Shown one piece after another: positions 1 through 7,745 of a DNA stretch of 14,373 nucleotides. The stretch's first letter is position 1. Each line of letters begins with the position of its first letter. Source of the stretch: an uncultured Prevotella sp. (GTDB lineage: Bacteria; Bacteroidota; Bacteroidia; Bacteroidales; Bacteroidaceae); contig CAAFFL010000073.1 in the NCBI GenBank assembly GCA_900762125.1, forward strand, positions 1 to 14,373, written 5' to 3'. The translations under genes and the position numbers were made by a program. The notes under the pieces were generated by a model. The model did not search any database. It was not told the DNA's origin and saw nothing but the letters and a program-made list of their open reading frames with translations.

Positions 1-58
1 AATGATACGGCGACCACCGAGATCTACACTCTTTCCCTACACGACGCTCTTCCGATCT
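1..58 (+). other. Illumina TruSeq universal (P5) adapter, not genomic
   Basis: The window opens with AATGATACGGCGACCACCGA and the segment closes at base 58 with ACGACGCTCTTCCGATCT. Read through, all 58 bases match the Illumina TruSeq universal adapter as I know it: the P5 flow-cell sequence followed by the read-1 primer site. This is synthetic library sequence left at the end of an assembled contig. Natural sequence begins at base 59. Nothing in these bases should be translated or used for comparison, and the gene cut off at this edge is truncated by the contig end, not by a biological event. Confidence 0.98.
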
Positions 59-89
59 GTATGGTTAGGATGATGAGGGTTGAGAGCAT
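59..89 (-). CDS. Partial 5' end of a possible membrane-protein gene, cut by contig end
   Basis: An ATG at 89-87 on the minus strand opens a frame reading MLSTLIILTI before it runs into the adapter. The residues are strongly hydrophobic, as at the start of a signal sequence or a first membrane helix. About 58 bases upstream there is a Bacteroidetes -7 element pointing this way (147-156), which would give a leader of roughly 50 bases, and an A-rich stretch precedes the ATG as is common for translation starts in this group. Ten residues are not enough to name a family. The call rests on the promoter and the hydrophobic start only. Confidence 0.35.
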
Positions 90-146
90 CGGTGTCTTCT
101 TTTAATGAAACGATTGAAAGAGGGCTTTGTGCACACTCAGTGGGAC

Positions 147-156
147 TGCAAAGATA
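147..156 (-). promoter_or_regulatory. Bacteroidetes -7 promoter element pointing left
   Basis: On the minus strand this reads TATCTTTGCA, a full match to the Bacteroidetes primary-sigma -7 consensus TAnnTTTG with the frequent trailing CA. I see no convincing TTTG -33 element at the usual distance. It would start transcription near 140 towards the contig end, driving the truncated gene at 59-89, and is divergent from the promoter at 289-298. Confidence 0.6.
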
Positions 157-288
157 CGAAAAAAAACGGCGATGCGCCACTGGTTTCCCGTCAGATTTGT
201 TGATCATTAAGAGTTGCGTCGAAAAGTGTTAAATGCTGCTGATTGAAGAAAACTGCCCGGAGGATAGAGTTATGTTGGAGAAATGAAG

Positions 289-298
289 TAATTTTGCA
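289..298 (+). promoter_or_regulatory. Bacteroidetes -7 promoter element for the EamA permease
   Basis: The sequence TAATTTTGCA matches the TAnnTTTG -7 consensus. It lies 22 bases before the ATG at 321, so the transcript would begin near 303-306 with a very short leader. This decides the start of the permease: the upstream TTG at 243 in the same frame lies before the promoter and would not be transcribed from it. No clear -33 TTTG is visible. Confidence 0.55.
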
Positions 299-320
299 GG
301 CGATTAAGCAACAGTTAGCA

Positions 321-1250
321 ATGAAGGATAACAACCGGGCGCTCTACGCCCACCTCAGTATGTTTGGTGCCTGCGTGATGTGGGGCCTGATGGCTCCCAT
401 CGGCAAGGATGCCATGACGCACGGCGTCGATGGCTTCGACGTCGTGCTCTTCCGTGTCATCGGCGGGGCACTGCTCTTCTGGCTGGCAGCACTTTTCGGC
501 CCCAAGGAGCAGGTCACCACGCGTGACAAGCTGCTCTTCGCCGGCGCCGCCGTCTTCGGCATCATCTGCAACCAGTGTTGCTTCACCATCGGACTGAGCA
601 TCACCTCGCCCGGCAACGCCAGCATCATGACCACCTCCATGCCCATCTTCGCCATGGTGCTCTCATTCCTCATCCTCAAGGAGCCCATCACGTGGAAGAA
701 GGCCGGCGGCGTGCTCATCGGCTGTGCCGGCGCGCTCACCCTCATCCTCACCAGCGTCTCGGCCAACGACACACGCGTGGGCGACATCCGGGGCGACCTG
801 CTCTGCCTTGGCGCGCAGTGCTCCTACGCCCTCTACCTCTCACTCTTCAACCCCCTCATCCGCCGCCACAACCCGCTGACTGTGAACAAATGGATGTTCC
901 TCTGGGCCGCCGTCATCCTCACACCCCTGCTCGGCTATCACACTGTCACCACCGTGCCGTGGACTCGCGTGCCACAGCAGACGTGGTGGGACGTGGCCTA
1001 CGTCATCGTCTTCGGCACCTTCGTGAGCTATCTGTTCTGCATCAACGGCCAGCGCACGCTGCGACCAACGGTGGTGAGCATCTACAACTATGTTCAGCCG
1101 CTGGTATCCGTCACCGTCAGCGTGCTCTGTGGCCTCGGCGTCTTCAAGTGGAGTCAGGGCCTCGCCGTCATCCTCGTCTTCACCGGCGTCTGGATGGTGA
1201 CCAAGTCGAAGTCGAGGAGGGACCTCGAGCGAGCTTTTGAAACTAAATAG
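321..1250 (+). CDS. EamA/DMT-superfamily transporter (RhaT/RarD-like permease)
   Basis: A 309-residue polytopic inner-membrane protein with the two tandem EamA repeats of the drug/metabolite transporter superfamily, roughly residues 10-146 and 160-296, predicting about ten helices. Family hallmarks are visible: an N-terminal helix with CVMWGLMAPIGKDAM, the segment GLSITSPGNASIMTTSMPIF, a LKEPITWKKAGG loop closing repeat 1, and IYNYVQPLVSV with a final GVWMV helix in repeat 2. The substrate cannot be told from sequence; the family exports or imports amino acids, nucleosides and other small metabolites. The ATG at 321 is chosen because a promoter element sits just upstream and the 26 residues encoded before it, from a TTG, do not look like part of the family. 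It is the only plus-strand gene in the window and is monocistronic. Confidence 0.9.
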   Translation: MKDNNRALYAHLSMFGACVMWGLMAPIGKDAMTHGVDGFDVVLFRVIGGALLFWLAALFGPKEQVTTRDKLLFAGAAVFGIICNQCCFTIGLSITSPGNASIMTTSMPIFAMVLSFLILKEPITWKKAGGVLIGCAGALTLILTSVSANDTRVGDIRGDLLCLGAQCSYALYLSLFNPLIRRHNPLTVNKWMFLWAAVILTPLLGYHTVTTVPWTRVPQQTWWDVAYVIVFGTFVSYLFCINGQRTLRPTVVSIYNYVQPLVSVTVSVLCGLGVFKWSQGLAVILVFTGVWMVTKSKSRRDLERAFETK

Positions 1251-1308
1251 GGGAAGTCGTTTTTTTATTAGCGTCCCCTGTGATGCACATAGTCTTTTAA
1301 TATCTCTA

Positions 1309-1331
1309 GTGCTCAGGAGCACCATTTTTTT
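1309..1331 (+). terminator. Weak rho-independent terminator candidate after the permease
   Basis: A short hairpin, GTGCT-CAGG-AGCAC, is followed within two bases by seven T residues (1325-1331). It begins 59 bases after the permease stop. The stem is only five base pairs, so this is a modest candidate; no better terminator is visible before the convergent genes. Confidence 0.4.
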
Positions 1332-1382
1332 ACCATCTGCACTCGTTCTAGAGCCTTTCAAGCGCCGTAATCCACAGGATCA

Positions 1383-1715
1383 GGCATGCAAATACTTGGG
1401 GCTTTGATTAGAGGCCCCAGGCGAAAAACGAATATGAGAAGGTATGGTGCCCTGAGCCTTGCACAGTTCACGGTTCTTGTTGCCCGAGTAGCTGTTGTCA
1501 CCTGCGAGGTAATGCAGTTTCATCCCGAAGAGCCGCTTGTGGAGCGTGATGCAATGATGCAGGCGGGTGCCCTCATTGAAGGGGTTGAAGGAGAGCTTCT
1601 CGATGAAGGATATCCCGTCGACCTGTATGTTGTTGCTCTTGGCCCCGAACTCAACGCTCTTGTTCTCCTTGCCTCGCACGGTCATGCGGAACGTCTTCCC
1701 ATTCTGTGTTAACCG
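1383..1715 (-). pseudogene. Degraded DDE transposase fragment, IS1182/IS5-like
   Basis: About 110 codons on the minus strand are open and contain segments I recognise from Bacteroidetes IS1182-type transposases: VEFGAKSNNIQVDGISFIE, then SF-x-x-FNEG-x-RL, and GDNSYSGNKNRELC, where the aspartate would be the second acidic residue of the catalytic triad. The N-terminal DNA-binding part with the first aspartate and the C-terminal part with the glutamate are both missing, so it cannot be an active enzyme. Similarity seems to fade after about position 1455; the last residues before the TGA at 1380-1382 are not transposase-like to me. The fragment is in the same frame as the membrane-fusion gene upstream and begins directly after its TAA stop (1716-1718). 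The first in-frame ATG is at 1685, but codons before it (RLTQNGKTFR) look like part of the same relic. I see no terminal inverted repeats or target duplication. Confidence 0.6.
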
Positions 1716-2858
1716 TTATTCTTCTCCTGTTTCTCCCTTCTTCAGCTCTGAGAGCAGATAGTAGGCACCAGCGAGAGCGATGCTCCGGATGGAGGCCCTC
1801 CGGCTGATGGAGCTGATGACCACCCAGCCATCTTCCTCGCGCTCACGCTGCACCTCCACGGGGCGGAAGGTCCACTTCTCACCCTGGCGCACGGCAGTGA
1901 AGACATAGCTCTTGTTGCCATCATCGACAACCGCTGCCGAGGGCACGGCAGACAGGCGCTCACTGTCCGTTGCGATGCGTCCCTGCACATACATACCCGT
2001 GATGAGTGGCCGTAGCTCCCCATCAATCTTCACCAGCACGTGCACAGCCTTGGCATCATCGGCAAACGTACTGCCCACAGCGGAGACACGTCCACGGACA
2101 GGCGCAGAGTTCTCGGTCTGCAACATCACCGTTTGCCCCTTTCGCACCTTGCTGATGTCGCGCTGGTAGACCAGCAGATCGGCATAGATACTTGAGGTGT
2201 TGACGATGCGCATGACCACCGTCTCCGGTCCGGCATATTGTCCCGTTTCTACGCTTACTTGTTCCACCGTTCCACTGATGGGACTCTTCAGCGGTATTGC
2301 TGTGACGACCTTCCCTTGGGCCACTGCCGCCGGCGCGATGCCCAGCTGTAGAAGCTGCGACTGGAACATCCGCACCTCACTGTTGGCGGCCTGCAGATCG
2401 GCACGCGCACGGTCGAGGTCCTTGCCTACGCCAACCTTCTCACGCATCATCAGCTCTTGTCGCTGGCATTCCTTCTGGAGGTAGCGGCGACGGTTGACCG
2501 CCGTGAGGTAGCGTGATTGCAGGTCGGTGAGGTCGGGGTGGGAGAGCAAGGCTACGGTCTGTCCCCGACGGACAGTCTGTCCCTGCTCGACGAGAATCTG
2601 TTGTACGGTGGCGCCTGTCTTTGGCGTCACGGCAGCCAGTCCCTGTGGTGGTGCCTGCAACTGTCCATTGGCCTCGATGGCCCCGGTGAAGTCATGGCTT
2701 ACTGGTCCGCCGACGCTGATCTTCAGCTGTGCGGTCTGTGCCTGCGTGAGTGTCACGGCCTGCGGCTCCTCTGCCTGCTCTTCAGTGTTCTTGTTCGCGT
2801 TGTTCTGGCAGGCTGTCATCACCAGCAGTGCCAAGAATATATCAATAAAGTGTCTCAT
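1716..2858 (-). CDS. Heavy-metal efflux membrane-fusion (adaptor) lipoprotein, CzcB/CusB-like
   Basis: A 380-residue periplasmic adaptor of an RND exporter. It bridges the inner-membrane pump and the outer-membrane channel. The N-terminus has a short hydrophobic stretch ending in a lipobox-like VMTAC, with Cys17 the likely lipidated residue. A first lipoyl half-motif follows at about 78-107 (VEQGQTVRRGQ), a helical hairpin rich in charged and Gln residues at about 112-172, the second lipoyl half at about 190-220 (SPISGTV-x-x-VSVETGQYAG), a beta-barrel region at about 224-300, and a membrane-proximal domain ending in GAYYLLSELKKGE. It starts only two bases after the stop of the pump/channel gene, so the two are translationally adjacent. 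Oddity: residues 351-358 (ISRRASIR) do not fit the conserved GL-x-PG turn of the family, while the +1 frame across 1786-1803 reads PEGLHP; this may be a pair of compensating indels. A transposase relic follows the stop directly. Confidence 0.9.
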   Translation of the reverse strand: MRHFIDIFLALLVMTACQNNANKNTEEQAEEPQAVTLTQAQTAQLKISVGGPVSHDFTGAIEANGQLQAPPQGLAAVTPKTGATVQQILVEQGQTVRRGQTVALLSHPDLTDLQSRYLTAVNRRRYLQKECQRQELMMREKVGVGKDLDRARADLQAANSEVRMFQSQLLQLGIAPAAVAQGKVVTAIPLKSPISGTVEQVSVETGQYAGPETVVMRIVNTSSIYADLLVYQRDISKVRKGQTVMLQTENSAPVRGRVSAVGSTFADDAKAVHVLVKIDGELRPLITGMYVQGRIATDSERLSAVPSAAVVDDGNKSYVFTAVRQGEKWTFRPVEVQREREEDGWVVISSISRRASIRSIALAGAYYLLSELKKGETGEE

Positions 2859-2860
2859 GC

Positions 2861-5800
2861 TTAAATATTTGTATAGTTGATTTCAATCTGTGTGTTGATC
2901 CATTCCTCGTAAGCCTTCCAGTAGTCGAACTGTGTCTGCAGCGCATCGCCGATGGTCTGGATGAAGCCTGTGTAGCTTGTCGATCCCAGACGGTAGGCAG
3001 CCTGTGCTCGCTGCTGCAGCTCCATGGCGGCAGGCAGCGCCACAGTGCGGTAGTAGCCCAGTTGCCTGGAGAGTTTCTGGCTTTGCAGTGCCAGTCGTTG
3101 CCGCGAGCGTGTCAGCAACTGTTGTTGCTCCTGCAGTCGTGCCTCGGCAATGTCATGGTCCACGCGCGCAGCCTTCTCCCGCGCATTGTAGGAACGGGCA
3201 AAGAGAGGCAGACTCATCCCGACGTTCAACGACCAGAAGCCGTAGCGTGTGCCAATCTTCTGTGCGCCTCCCTCAACGAAGAACGAGGGCAGCCGCTTCG
3301 ACTGCTCCAGTCGGATACCATTCTCTGACAGTTTTTCCTGTTCGGCATAATATTTGAGTAATGGACTTGTGGCGCCGCTGTCCGTAGGCTGCTTCAATGA
3401 GAGCTCGGGGGCCTCTATGGGCTCGTAGCCATTACGGCCCAGCCATTGTGCCAGTGTGACGAGGGCGATGTCGTAGTCGTCCTTTGCAGCGAGCGTGTTT
3501 TCGGTTGCTTCCTGCGCTTTCTGGTGGGCAGTGATATATTCGAGGTAAGAGGTCTCGCGGGCATTATAGCGTTTCAAGGCAGCCTGCTCAAACTGTTGGT
3601 ATACCGAGTCGACGCCCTGGCTCACTTCCCACCGCTTGCGGGCGATGAAGGCGGTGGCATAGGCACGGCTCACCTCTTTCTGCAGGCGGGCGGCGGTCAG
3701 TGTGGCAGAAGCCTCTGCCGCGGTCACAGCCTGTTGCTGGTTGCGCCGGCGGACGCCGCGCCCCAAGAGGTTTAGGTTCTGCTTGACGGAGAGTAGTGTG
3801 TAGACGGCATCGTTGCCACGCCCCAGTTCTTCGAATCCCGAGGAGAGCTCTGTGTCGCCCAAGTCGTTGACGCCGCATTGCAGGATGCGCTCCCGCTGCA
3901 CTTCCTTCTGGGCAATGGCTACGGAACTGTGTGAGCCTTCTGCGATGCGCAATGCCTCGCTGAGCGTGATGGGCTGCTGGGCCTGGGTGGTTAGCGCTGT
4001 TGCAAGTAGGGCAACGACCATCAGACCTTTTGTCTTGGGTTTCATATTGTGTTTATTGATGATGGGTAATGTTCCTCGCCGCAGTTGTTGTTCCAATACA
4101 TAGAGTACGGGCACGACGATGAGCGTGAGCAGTGTGGCAGAAAAGAGGCCGCCGATGACTACGGTAGCCAGAGGCCGTTGCACCTCGGCGCCAGCCGATG
4201 CTGACACTGCCATAGGCAGGAAGCCAAGCATCGCCGCTGTGGCAGTGAGAAGGATGGGGCGCAGGCGCTCATGGGTGGCGGTGAGCACGCGCCGGTAGGT
4301 GTTGGTCATGCCCTCACCTCGCAGACTGTTCAGCCGGTTGATGAGCACCAGACCATTGAGCACTGCCACGCCGAAGAGCACGATGAAGCCCACACCAGCG
4401 GAGATGGAGAACGACATGCCGCGCACAAGCAGGGCGAGCACGCCACCGATGGCGGCCAGGGGCACTGCCATGTAGATCATCAGACTTTGCTTCACCGACT
4501 TCAACGCGAAGTAGAGCAGGATGAAGATGAGTACCATAGCGATGGGCAGCACGATCATCAGTCGCGACTTTGCTTCCTGCAAGTTCTGAAATTCGCCGCC
4601 ATATTCCAGCCGGTAGCCTGCGGGGAGCGATAGCTGCTTGTCGAGGTGCGCGCGGATGTCGCCCACTACCGACTCTACGTCGCGGCCACGCACATTCACG
4701 CCGACATAGATGCGGCGGGAAGCACGCTCGCGCGAGATCTGCATGGGGCCGTCCTGATAGCTGATGTCCGCCACCTCACCCAGTGGTATCTGAGCCCCTG
4801 AGGGCGTCGCAACGAAGAGCCGCTCAATGTCGTTGAGACTTTGACGATGGTAGTCGCTCAGCCGCACGACGAGGTCGAACCGCTTTTCACCCTCAAACAC
4901 CACGCCGGCACTGGCTCCTGCGAAGGCAGCACTGATATACTGGTTGAGCTGGTCGATGCGCAGGCCGTACTGTGCCAGACGGCGACGGTCGTAGCGTACG
5001 GTGATCTGTGGCAGACCAGCAGTACGCTCCAGCGACACGTCGCCCGCTCCCGGCACCTTCTGGATGATGCTCACCATCTGTTCGCCCAGACGATTGAGCT
5101 CGTCGAGGTCGTCGCCATAGAGCTTCACAGCGACATCCTCGCGCACACCGGTGAGCAGTTCGTTGAAGCGCAGTGCCACTGGCTGTGAGAACGAGAAGTT
5201 CAGTCCGGGAAGCGTCATCAGCTTCGCCTTCATTTTCTCGATGAGTTCTTCTTTCGTCTTGGCCGACGTCCATTTGCTCTTGTCCTTTTCCAGGATGATG
5301 AAGCTGTCGGTATAGTCGAAACCCATCGGGTCGGTGGGAATGTCGGCCACACCAATGCGGGCGCAGACGGTCTTCACTTCGGGGAAGTTGCTGAGCAACA
5401 GGCGCTCCACCTCTTCCTCCCGCTTGATGGTCTCGCTGAGCGAGCTGCCGGGCCGGAGGAAGGTCTGCATGGCGATGTCGCCCTCATCAAGCTCTGGGAT
5501 GAACTCACCGCCCATCCGACTGAATGCCACGAGGGTGAGGGCGAAGAACCCCATAGCCGTGCCGATGACAGTGCGCTTGTGGCGTAGTGCCCATTTCAGG
5601 GTAGGGTGATAGATACCGACGATGGCGTGGATGAGACGCTCGCTCCATCGGCCGAGGCGTTGCTCCATGCGGATGAGCACCGACAGACGACCCTGTCGTG
5701 GCCGCATGAGCCATGCAGTCACTACGGGCACGTAGGTCAGACAGAGAAGAAGGGCACCGAGCACGGCAAAGGAGAAAGTGTAGGCCATCGGCGCAAACAT

Positions 5801-7213
5801 CTTGCCGCTGACACCGGAGAGGAAGAGGATGGGCGTGAAGACGATGAGGATGATGAGCTGTCCGAAGAAGGCGGAGTGCATCATCGTGGCGGCAGCCTGC
5901 CCACTCACCTCGTCTATCTCTGCCGACGATAGTACTCGCTGATGGCGTGCCAGACGCTGCTGCACACTGCCGACAATGCCCTCGACGATGATCACCGCCC
6001 CGTCGACGATGATACCGAAGTCGATGGCGCCGAGGCTCATCAGGTTGGCCCATACGCCGAAGATGCGCATGAGGATGAAGGCAAAGAGCAGTGACAACGG
6101 GATGACCGAGGCGGTGATGATGCCGCCGCGCACGCTGCCAAGCAGGAGCACGAGTACGAACACCACGATGAGAGCACCCTCAGTGAGATTGCGGGCAATG
6201 GTGCTCGTCGTACGTTGGATAAGATTGGTGCGGTCGAGGAATGGCTTCACCTTGATGCCCGGTGGCAGTGACTGCTGCACGGCCTGCATGCGCTCCTTCA
6301 CAGCGCGCACCACCTTGTCGGAGTTCGCACCCTTGAGCATGAGCACCATGCCGCCCACCGCCTCACGGCCGTCCTGGGTGAAGGCACCGTAGCGCACCTG
6401 TGCGCCATAGCCCACCGCTTCGGCCACATCGCCCACGGTGACGGGCGCCCCACCGCGCACTTTGATGACGATGGCGCGGATGTCGTCGAGCGACGTCACC
6501 AGTCCCTCGCCACGGATGAAGTTGGCCAGATGGTTCTTCTCGATGTAGGCACCACCGGTGTTGACATTGTTGCGTTGCAGTGCTTCATAGACCTCGCTGA
6601 GGGTGACGCCCATGGCATTGAGGCGTTCAGGGCAGAGCTTCACCTCATATTGCTTGATGCTGCCACCGAAGGAGTTCACTTCCACAACGCCGGGGATCAT
6701 CGCCATCTGCCGCTTCACAATCCAGTCTTGCAGCGTGCGAAGCTCCTGTGGCGTGTAGGCAGCAGTGTCATCGGGTACAAGGGTATACTGATAGATCTCG
6801 CCCAGGCCTGTGGTGATAGGTCCCATCTGTGGCGAACCGAAGCCTTCGGGTATCTCTTCGCGCACCTCTTCGAGCTTCTCTTGCACGAGTTGTCGGGGCA
6901 GGTAGGTGCCCATGTTGTCCTTGAAGACGATGGTCACTACCGACAAACCAAAGCGGGAGACCGAACGGATATCTTCCACGCCAGGAAGATTAGCCATGGC
7001 GAGTTCGACAGGGTAGGTGACGTACTGTTCGATGTCGGTAGTGGACAGGTTTTCTGACACGGTGATGACTTGCACCTGGTTGTTGGTGATGTCGGGTGTA
7101 GAGTCTACATTGATGGTGCGCAGCGCGTAGATGCCGCCGCCGATGATGGCAAGCACGAGCAAGAGCACCAGAAACTTATGTCTGATGGAAAAATAGATTA
7201 TCTTGCTGATCAT
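2861..7213 (-). CDS. Heavy-metal RND pump (CzcA/CusA family) fused to a TolC-type outer-membrane factor
   Basis: A 1450-residue fusion. Residues 1-1050 are a complete HME-RND pump, a proton-driven exporter of metal ions: N-terminal helix at 10-30, periplasmic loop with NVDSTPDITNNQVQV, central helices from about 344, the motif DFGIIVDGAVIIVEG at 398-412, a second periplasmic loop at about 567-880, and the last helices ending near 1040. DFGxxxDG is typical of the divalent-cation (Zn/Co/Ni/Cd) branch; CusA-type Cu/Ag pumps differ there. Residues 1057-1450 are a full-length outer-membrane efflux protein with the two helical repeats of the TolC family. Between them, MKPKTKGLMVVALLATALTT then QA-QQ is a textbook signal peptide, so the channel part could be released by signal peptidase or re-initiated at the ATG at 4045. 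Such fusions are known in Bacteroidetes. The ATG at 7213 is chosen because 106 further in-frame codons upstream are non-homologous and overlap the next gene. The adaptor gene begins two bases downstream. Confidence 0.93.
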   Translation of the reverse strand: MISKIIYFSIRHKFLVLLLVLAIIGGGIYALRTINVDSTPDITNNQVQVITVSENLSTTDIEQYVTYPVELAMANLPGVEDIRSVSRFGLSVVTIVFKDNMGTYLPRQLVQEKLEEVREEIPEGFGSPQMGPITTGLGEIYQYTLVPDDTAAYTPQELRTLQDWIVKRQMAMIPGVVEVNSFGGSIKQYEVKLCPERLNAMGVTLSEVYEALQRNNVNTGGAYIEKNHLANFIRGEGLVTSLDDIRAIVIKVRGGAPVTVGDVAEAVGYGAQVRYGAFTQDGREAVGGMVLMLKGANSDKVVRAVKERMQAVQQSLPPGIKVKPFLDRTNLIQRTTSTIARNLTEGALIVVFVLVLLLGSVRGGIITASVIPLSLLFAFILMRIFGVWANLMSLGAIDFGIIVDGAVIIVEGIVGSVQQRLARHQRVLSSAEIDEVSGQAAATMMHSAFFGQLIILIVFTPILFLSGVSGKMFAPMAYTFSFAVLGALLLCLTYVPVVTAWLMRPRQGRLSVLIRMEQRLGRWSERLIHAIVGIYHPTLKWALRHKRTVIGTAMGFFALTLVAFSRMGGEFIPELDEGDIAMQTFLRPGSSLSETIKREEEVERLLLSNFPEVKTVCARIGVADIPTDPMGFDYTDSFIILEKDKSKWTSAKTKEELIEKMKAKLMTLPGLNFSFSQPVALRFNELLTGVREDVAVKLYGDDLDELNRLGEQMVSIIQKVPGAGDVSLERTAGLPQITVRYDRRRLAQYGLRIDQLNQYISAAFAGASAGVVFEGEKRFDLVVRLSDYHRQSLNDIERLFVATPSGAQIPLGEVADISYQDGPMQISRERASRRIYVGVNVRGRDVESVVGDIRAHLDKQLSLPAGYRLEYGGEFQNLQEAKSRLMIVLPIAMVLIFILLYFALKSVKQSLMIYMAVPLAAIGGVLALLVRGMSFSISAGVGFIVLFGVAVLNGLVLINRLNSLRGEGMTNTYRRVLTATHERLRPILLTATAAMLGFLPMAVSASAGAEVQRPLATVVIGGLFSATLLTLIVVPVLYVLEQQLRRGTLPIINKHNMKPKTKGLMVVALLATALTTQAQQPITLSEALRIAEGSHSSVAIAQKEVQRERILQCGVNDLGDTELSSGFEELGRGNDAVYTLLSVKQNLNLLGRGVRRRNQQQAVTAAEASATLTAARLQKEVSRAYATAFIARKRWEVSQGVDSVYQQFEQAALKRYNARETSYLEYITAHQKAQEATENTLAAKDDYDIALVTLAQWLGRNGYEPIEAPELSLKQPTDSGATSPLLKYYAEQEKLSENGIRLEQSKRLPSFFVEGGAQKIGTRYGFWSLNVGMSLPLFARSYNAREKAARVDHDIAEARLQEQQQLLTRSRQRLALQSQKLSRQLGYYRTVALPAAMELQQRAQAAYRLGSTSYTGFIQTIGDALQTQFDYWKAYEEWINTQIEINYTNI

Positions 7214-7302
7214 AAGGAAAATCGATATGAGTATGTATCCCAGAAGAATGCATACGTGATGGTTCAGGCACAAGGTTTGTACCCTTGAAATGAAAAAAAC
7301 GA

Positions 7303-7743
7303 TTATCCTATGCAGGGAGGCCCTCTCCGATGATGGGCAGAGGGGTGAATAGATGAATAAATGAAAAACTGGGGAGCAAGGCTCTTGTTGGCAAGGAGCT
7401 CCGGCACTGTCAGCTGAAGACGTGGAGAGAAGATGGCAGCCAGGGGGAACTGCGCACATGATGGTGTTGCCAGCTGTCTGACAGTACGCTTCCCTACAGA
7501 AATGCTGTGGCGCAAGTGCACCAGCGGGCAACCACAGTCGTCGGCAGTTTCGCCTGTTGGCAACAGCTGCGCAGCGTTTTGCGTCATGCCTTGCGCAGCT
7601 TCATAGGAGCCAGTCTCTGCTGTCCCGCATTCCTCTGTCGCAAAGCAGATGTCTGCACTGTGATGGTGATGCGGAAGAATGGTGGCGGCAATGAGTGCGA
7701 GGCTTGCCAGCCAGAGGGAGAAAGTTGCTCCTGTCTTCTTCAT
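7303..7743 (-). CDS. Small secreted/anchored His-Cys-rich protein, DUF6769-like
   Basis: A 146-residue protein, first gene of the metal-efflux operon, 89 bases before the pump. Residues 1-23 form a signal peptide or membrane anchor (KK, then a long hydrophobic run to LP). Immediately after it comes HHHH (25-28), then Cys33, Cys39, the pair Cys70-x-Cys72, His76, His79 and Cys96. This arrangement, hydrophobic start then LPHHHH and scattered cysteines, matches what I know of the Bacteroidetes family DUF6769, found next to CusA/CzcA-type pumps. The biochemical role is unknown. A periplasmic metal-binding protein that senses metal or hands it to the pump is my inference from composition and position. 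The start at 7743 is chosen over one 16 codons upstream because a -7 promoter element sits at 7746-7755 and the signal peptide starts here. The C-terminal 25 residues (HHRR, PPC) look unstructured. Confidence 0.72.
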   Translation of the reverse strand: MKKTGATFSLWLASLALIAATILPHHHHSADICFATEECGTAETGSYEAAQGMTQNAAQLLPTGETADDCGCPLVHLRHSISVGKRTVRQLATPSCAQFPLAAIFSPRLQLTVPELLANKSLAPQFFIYSSIHPSAHHRRGPPCIG

Positions 7744-7745
7744 GG

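Noticed and set aside
243..320. 26-codon TTG-started extension of the EamA permease
   Set aside because: The -7 promoter element lies inside it (289-298), and the residues are not typical of the family.
1395..1421. Hairpin CTTGGGGC / GCCCCAGG in the transposase relic
   Set aside because: An eight-pair stem with one wobble pair but no T-run in either direction and no gene it would serve; probably incidental.
7214..7531. N-terminal extension of the pump by 106 codons
   Set aside because: The frame is open, but it overlaps the His-rich gene on the same strand, shows no similarity to RND pumps, and the family's start is the MISKIIYFSIRHK segment at 7213.
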